From Bacillota bacterium (GTDB taxonomy: Bacteria; Bacillota; Clostridia; Acetivibrionales; DTU013): DNA of 8,815 nt. The stretch covers positions 1-8,815 of the forward strand of contig JAEZMC010000196.1 in NCBI GenBank assembly GCA_023435805.1, given 5' to 3'. The notes below the pieces were generated by a model that saw only the letters and a list, made by a program, of their open reading frames with translations, did not search any database and was not told the DNA's origin. Within the stretch, counting starts at the first letter, position 1; every line of letters begins with the position of its first letter. The position numbers and the translations under genes are program-made. Shown here one piece after another: positions 6,559 through 8,815 of the stretch.

Positions 6559-6615
6559 ACTCTCCTCGTTTATGTGCATCTATATATGTTTTACCATTAA
6601 TAGAAATATATTACT

Positions 6616-6635
6616 ATACTTGTAATTATAGGTAT
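6616..6635. promoter_or_regulatory. Imperfect dyad overlapping a -10 box upstream of the MBL-fold gene
   Basis: ATACTTG at the left end and GTAT at the right end flank a TAATTA centre; 16 of 20 positions are symmetric. On the minus strand TATAAT (plus 6625-6630) lies inside it, the best -10 candidate for the gene starting at 6558, although no good -35 is present. This may be promoter plus operator. AT-richness makes chance symmetry easier. Confidence 0.3.
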
Positions 6636-6659
6636 ACTATGATATGGCATTGAAGTGAA

Positions 6660-6679
6660 TTACGAGCCCCGCACATAAA
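6660..6679 (+). repeat. Copy 2 of the 20-bp intergenic repeat (core GAGCCCCGCA)
   Basis: Same orientation and same kind of place as the copy at 5691-5710: after the hairpin of a minus-strand gene and before the promoter region of the next. The two copies diverge outside the 20 bp. Confidence 0.4.
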
Positions 6680-6702
6680 AAAGAAAAAGCCGCAATGGAA
6701 TA

Positions 6703-6746
6703 TGCTGTGATGTGACGAGCAATGATTTATTCTTCACATCACAGCA
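6703..6746 (-). terminator. Perfect 13-bp inverted repeat, probable terminator after the short DUF1801 gene
   Basis: TGCTGTGATGTGA (6703-6715) and TCACATCACAGCA (6734-6746) pair perfectly around an 18-base loop. It lies 38 bases past the stop at 6785. On the minus strand, TATTCCATT follows and then a TTTTTCTTTTTT run about 14 bases later, so the T-tract is not directly next to the stem. It is best read as a transcript-end structure, with some doubt. Confidence 0.45.
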
Positions 6747-6784
6747 AAAAGAAAGAGATACTCACCTGAGGATCATCGGATATT

Positions 6785-7174
6785 TCAATTGCCCAAAGCT
6801 TTTTGCACGATCGTCGCTACCTTTTTTTCGGTCGCGGCGTCCAGACTGGTAAAAAACCACGCGCACTCCATGAGCTTATGCGCTGCACCTTCTTCGAGTG
6901 CAAAGTTCGCCTTTTCCGTAAGACCAAACGTCATATAGCTATCATCTGCGCGGAAGAACAAGAGAACTGGTGTGCTCGCAGACTTGGCATACCCGGGCAT
7001 TCCGTACCACACTCTGGGTTTGAGTTCAGGTGCGGTTTCCATGATTACTTCATGAAGCCGCTTGCCCATATCGCGATAATGTTCTTTCATTGCATCGATT
7101 TTCGCAATGACAGCAGCTTCATCGCCGGTCTTCTTATCTGTATTCTTAGCCTTGCCTTTCGTATCTTTCATCAT
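6785..7174 (-). CDS. DUF1801 (YdhG-like) domain protein
   Basis: 129 residues. A lysine-rich N-terminus (KDTKGKAKNTDKK) is followed by a DUF1801 domain. The visible family hallmarks are the helix KEHYRDMGKRLHEVIMETAPEL, then PRVWYGMPGYAK and the strand pair VLLFFRADDSYMTFGLTEKANF. Proteins of this fold are small, cytosolic and of unknown biochemical role. The ATG at 7172-7174 has AAAGGAG 6 bases upstream; a second ATG follows directly. It is transcribed divergently from the other DUF1801-containing gene (7426-8055), with 251 bases between them. Confidence 0.82.
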   Translation of the reverse strand: MMKDTKGKAKNTDKKTGDEAAVIAKIDAMKEHYRDMGKRLHEVIMETAPELKPRVWYGMPGYAKSASTPVLLFFRADDSYMTFGLTEKANFALEEGAAHKLMECAWFFTSLDAATEKKVATIVQKALGN

Positions 7175-7212
7175 AACATGCTCCTTTCCACCCTTTCACA
7201 AGAGTCTGTTGT

Positions 7213-7229
7213 TTTTGCGCCACGCAAAA
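7213..7229. promoter_or_regulatory. Palindrome TTTTGCG-CCA-CGCAAAA in the divergent intergenic region
   Basis: A perfect 7-bp inverted repeat with a 3-base centre, 39 bases upstream of the minus-strand start at 7174. It lacks a T-tract on the correct side for a terminator and could be an operator for the DUF1801 gene. The rest of the 251-base divergent gap shows no convincing promoter; the best plus-strand candidate is TTGGGG (7356-7361), 18 bp, TATACA (7380-7385), which is weak. Confidence 0.25.
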
Positions 7230-7425
7230 CATTGCAAGCGCCTTAACGATAATCCTTTTTTTACCCATAAAGGGAAACATATTAACATTGACCTTCGCTC
7301 TTTCTATGGTCTATGTCCTTTGAACTGTATGTTTTTCTGGTTTGGATACATGTTTTTGGGGAAATGAATAGTACGTGTTTATACAAATTCAATTGCTAAC
7401 TAACAACGAAAGTAGGAGGTATATC

Positions 7426-8055
7426 ATGGAACAGAAAATACCCGCTACAGTTGATGAATATATTGCTGGCCGTACACCTGCAGTACAGCCTCTCCTCCGT
7501 GAATTGCGCAGCACGATTACCAATGCGGCGCCGGATGCTACTGAAAAGATCAGCTGGGGTATGGCGACATTTGTGTATCACGGCAATCTGGTACATTTTT
7601 CTGCTGAAAAAAAGCACATCGGTTTTCATCCGTCTCCCAGCGCCATCGAAGCCTTTCGTGAAGAGCTTAAAGATTATCATTGCTCTAAAGGGACTGTACA
7701 GCTTCCATACGACAAACCGTTACCTCTTGATTTAATTACTAAAATTGTGCGTTTTCGCGTAGAGGAACAAGCTGCTTTGTCCGAAGCAAAGCAAACCGGG
7801 AAAAAATCTGAAAGAGTCCTGCGACCACGCTATCCCATGCCGGATGATGTGGCACATGCGCTAAATAAAGAGGGGCTGTACGAACAGTATAATGCCCGGC
7901 CTCCCTACCAGCGCAATGACTATATTATCTGGATTACTCAGGCCAAACGCCCGCAGACACGGCAAAAACGGCTGGAGCAGATGCTTGATGAACTGCGCTT
8001 TGGAAATGCCTACATGGGTATGGAGTATACAGCAAAAAAACAAGCTGATAAGTGA
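7426..8055 (+). CDS. DUF1801 plus OmdA/YdeI-like domain protein
   Basis: 209 residues. Residues 1-115 are a DUF1801 domain (EYIAGRTPAVQPLLRELR, then TEKISWGMATFVYHGNLVHF and KKHIGFHPSPSA). Residues from about 135 form a YdeI/OmpD-associated (OmdA, PF13376-type) domain, with RYPMPDDVAHAL, then DYIIWITQAKRPQTRQKRL, the conserved basic stretch of that family. Such two-domain proteins are cytosolic and have no proven activity; the bacteriocin-protection label sometimes given is weakly based. The ATG at 7426-7428 has a near-perfect AGGAGGT 5 bases upstream; the reading frame continues upstream but holds no equally good start. It is the only gene on the plus strand here and appears monocistronic. 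Confidence 0.88.
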   Translation: MEQKIPATVDEYIAGRTPAVQPLLRELRSTITNAAPDATEKISWGMATFVYHGNLVHFSAEKKHIGFHPSPSAIEAFREELKDYHCSKGTVQLPYDKPLPLDLITKIVRFRVEEQAALSEAKQTGKKSERVLRPRYPMPDDVAHALNKEGLYEQYNARPPYQRNDYIIWITQAKRPQTRQKRLEQMLDELRFGNAYMGMEYTAKKQADK

Positions 8056-8120
8056 TAGTCTATCATCTGACCAACTCAACTAGTTTTACACCCTCTTATC
8101 ATCGAATGCAGCTGCTGAAC

Positions 8121-8164
8121 AAAAACGTTGATCGAGCACATATCTGGCTCAAATCAACGTTTTT
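8121..8164. terminator. Bidirectional terminator between convergent genes
   Basis: AAAAACGTTGAT (8121-8132) and ATCAACGTTTTT (8153-8164) are perfect 12-bp inverted repeats. An inner GAGC/GCTC stem (8134-8137 and 8147-8150) extends the hairpin. There is a T run on the right for plus-strand transcripts and an A run on the left that is a T run for minus-strand transcripts. It lies between the stops of the plus gene (8055) and the minus gene (8218) and serves both. Confidence 0.88.
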
Positions 8165-8217
8165 ATTGTTCATTTACATCTGCGTCATTGTTTCAAAAGC
8201 TGCTCCTCATCAAATAT

Positions 8218-8526
8218 TTACTTCTCTTTTGTGCTGTCTATCAAAGTATGAACCCCATTTTCCACCCGTCCGGATATCTTCGAAGAACCAGTGATTGGAA
8301 ATTCGTTTGCCTGGACCTGCTTGTCAAATTCTTCGAGTGTAAGTCCCAATTTTTTCGCCAATTCTTCCCGGCTGTACGATTTCCCGTCACCCTTTGTAGA
8401 TACGGTTGGCGCTTTAACACCTGACTTTGCCCCGTTGTTTCCCATTGCAAAAACACTTCCGCCGACCAGAGCGATTGAGCAGATCGCTCCCAGCGTTATT
8501 GCAGTCACCTTTGTTCTTACATCCAT
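8218..8526 (-). CDS. Small exported protein of unknown function
   Basis: 102 residues. Residues 1-27 form a signal peptide: MDVRTK, then the hydrophobic ITLGAICSIALVGG, with a probable cleavage after SVFA. The mature part of about 75 residues has no cysteine. It begins with a Gly/Lys/Ser-rich segment (GNNGAKSGVK), then a helical stretch REELAKKLGLTLEEFDKQV, and ends in a polar tail (IDSTKEK). There is no lipobox, membrane anchor or sorting motif, so it should be secreted or loosely held at the envelope. I recognise no family. The ATG at 8524-8526 has GGAGGT 7 bases upstream. It follows the histidine kinase gene but has its own repeat-bearing promoter, so it is likely a target, and possibly a feedback partner, of that two-component system. 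Confidence 0.78.
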   Translation of the reverse strand: MDVRTKVTAITLGAICSIALVGGSVFAMGNNGAKSGVKAPTVSTKGDGKSYSREELAKKLGLTLEEFDKQVQANEFPITGSSKISGRVENGVHTLIDSTKEK

Positions 8527-8584
8527 AGCGTATACCTCCAGATTTTTTAATTAAAGAAAGATGCTTTTTTCTTCCTTTGCTTTT

Positions 8585-8638
8585 AATATAGCTCTTTAGG
8601 CTGTAGTTCATATGAAGCCGGTGTGAAGTGTATATGAA
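8585..8638 (-). promoter_or_regulatory. Promoter of the small exported protein gene with three 11-bp-spaced TTCATA/TTCACA half-sites
   Basis: On the minus strand, TTCATA (plus 8633-8638), TTCACA (8622-8627) and TTCATA (8611-8616) repeat at exactly 11-bp steps. TATATT (8585-8590) follows 20 bp after the last. These distances to the -10 box (20, 31 and 42 bp) are in phase with the 9- and 20-bp distances at the other two repeat promoters; the 9-bp position here reads TACAGC. The region starts 45 bases past the histidine kinase stop, pointing to local control by the partner response regulator. Confidence 0.6.
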
Positions 8639-8682
8639 CCTTCATAAATGCTCATTCTCCACGGATCTGGGGTATAAATGCA

Positions 8683-8815
8683 CTATTGATTATCAGCTTT
8701 TATAAAAGTCACATTGAATAAAACACCTTGCTCTGAGCTCTCAATTGAGTAGTCAATGGATAATGCTTCGAACACCCTTTTGACAAGGTATAAACCGAGT
8801 CCGCTCCCCCCCTTG
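8683..8815 (-). CDS. Sensor histidine kinase, C-terminal 43 residues (cut by window edge)
   Basis: The frame is open to the right edge and stops with TAG at 8683-8685. The peptide begins KGGSGLGLYLVKRVFEAL, the G2 box and following helix of a HATPase_c domain, then SIDYSIESSEQGVLFNVTF, the last strands of that domain. This is the very end of a two-component sensor kinase; sensor domain, membrane segments and phosphorylated histidine lie outside the window. The response regulator gene is presumably just upstream, also outside. The stimulus cannot be told from this piece; the repeat-bearing promoters in the window suggest an envelope or metal-related signal. Confidence 0.88.
   Translation of the reverse strand, partial: KGGSGLGLYLVKRVFEALSIDYSIESSEQGVLFNVTFIKADNQ

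Noticed and set aside
7288..7317. TTGACC followed by TATGTC as a promoter for the plus-strand gene at 7426
   Set aside because: The -35 box is good but the -10 match is poor (18-bp spacing), and the leader would be over 100 bases; not enough to list.
8414..8611. Minus-strand frame of 65 codons ending in a Cys/Gly/Lys-rich segment, overlapping the start of the small exported protein
   Set aside because: It starts inside the TTCATA repeat region upstream of the promoter's -10 box and has no Shine-Dalgarno; the Cys/Lys composition comes from frame-shifted reading of the signal-peptide gene.
8607..8646. Palindromes TTCATATGAA and TATGAA-CC-TTCATA read as dyad operators
   Set aside because: They arise at the edges of the direct-repeat array; the 11-bp tandem spacing explains three half-sites and recurs at other promoters, while the palindromes do not.

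Overview
The window reads as chromosomal DNA of a low-to-mid GC Bacillota, most likely a Clostridia member. The evidence is strong AGGAGG-type ribosome binding sites, sigma-A type promoters, a TTG start, and the gene families present (CsoR, CopA/CopZ, an FtrD-like DUF2318 protein, and an HMA-TauE-cupredoxin fusion). I cannot name a species. Almost everything is on the minus strand; the only confident plus-strand gene is at 7426-8055.

Right to left along the main transcription direction: the right edge (8683-8815) is the last 43 codons of a sensor histidine kinase. It is followed by a small exported protein of unknown function (8218-8526) with its own repeat-bearing promoter. A bidirectional hairpin terminator separates this gene from a convergent plus-strand DUF1801/OmdA protein (7426-8055), which is itself divergent from a second, shorter DUF1801 protein (6785-7174). 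A metallo-beta-lactamase-fold hydrolase follows (5809-6558).

The left two thirds are metal handling. One operon (5564 to 3510) encodes a membrane-anchored FtrD-like/DUF2318 cysteine protein and a 499-residue fusion of a cytosolic HMA domain, a seven-helix TauE/SafE (DsbD_2/UreH-like) membrane domain and an extracytoplasmic cupredoxin-like domain. A second operon (3296 to 293) is a classical copper-efflux unit: csoR, the P1B-type ATPase copA with two HMA domains, and the chaperone copZ. It has a near-consensus promoter (TTTGAC, 17 bp, TATAAT), a C/G-tract CsoR-type operator over the start site, and a clear terminator after copZ. The left edge holds the first 40 codons of an unrecognised membrane protein.

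The most interesting signal is regulatory. Direct repeats of TTCATA/TTCACA at 11-bp period, the format used by OmpR/PhoB-family response regulators, lie at the same helical phase to a -10 box in front of three separate minus-strand genes: the edge membrane protein, the DUF2318/HMA-TauE-cupredoxin operon, and the small exported protein next to the histidine kinase. A fourth, half-strength copy lies between the two genes of the operon. This suggests that a two-component system encoded just beyond the right edge controls an envelope metal or redox regulon, working beside the cytosolic copper sensor CsoR. The proteins were recognised by motif reading alone; no database search was possible.
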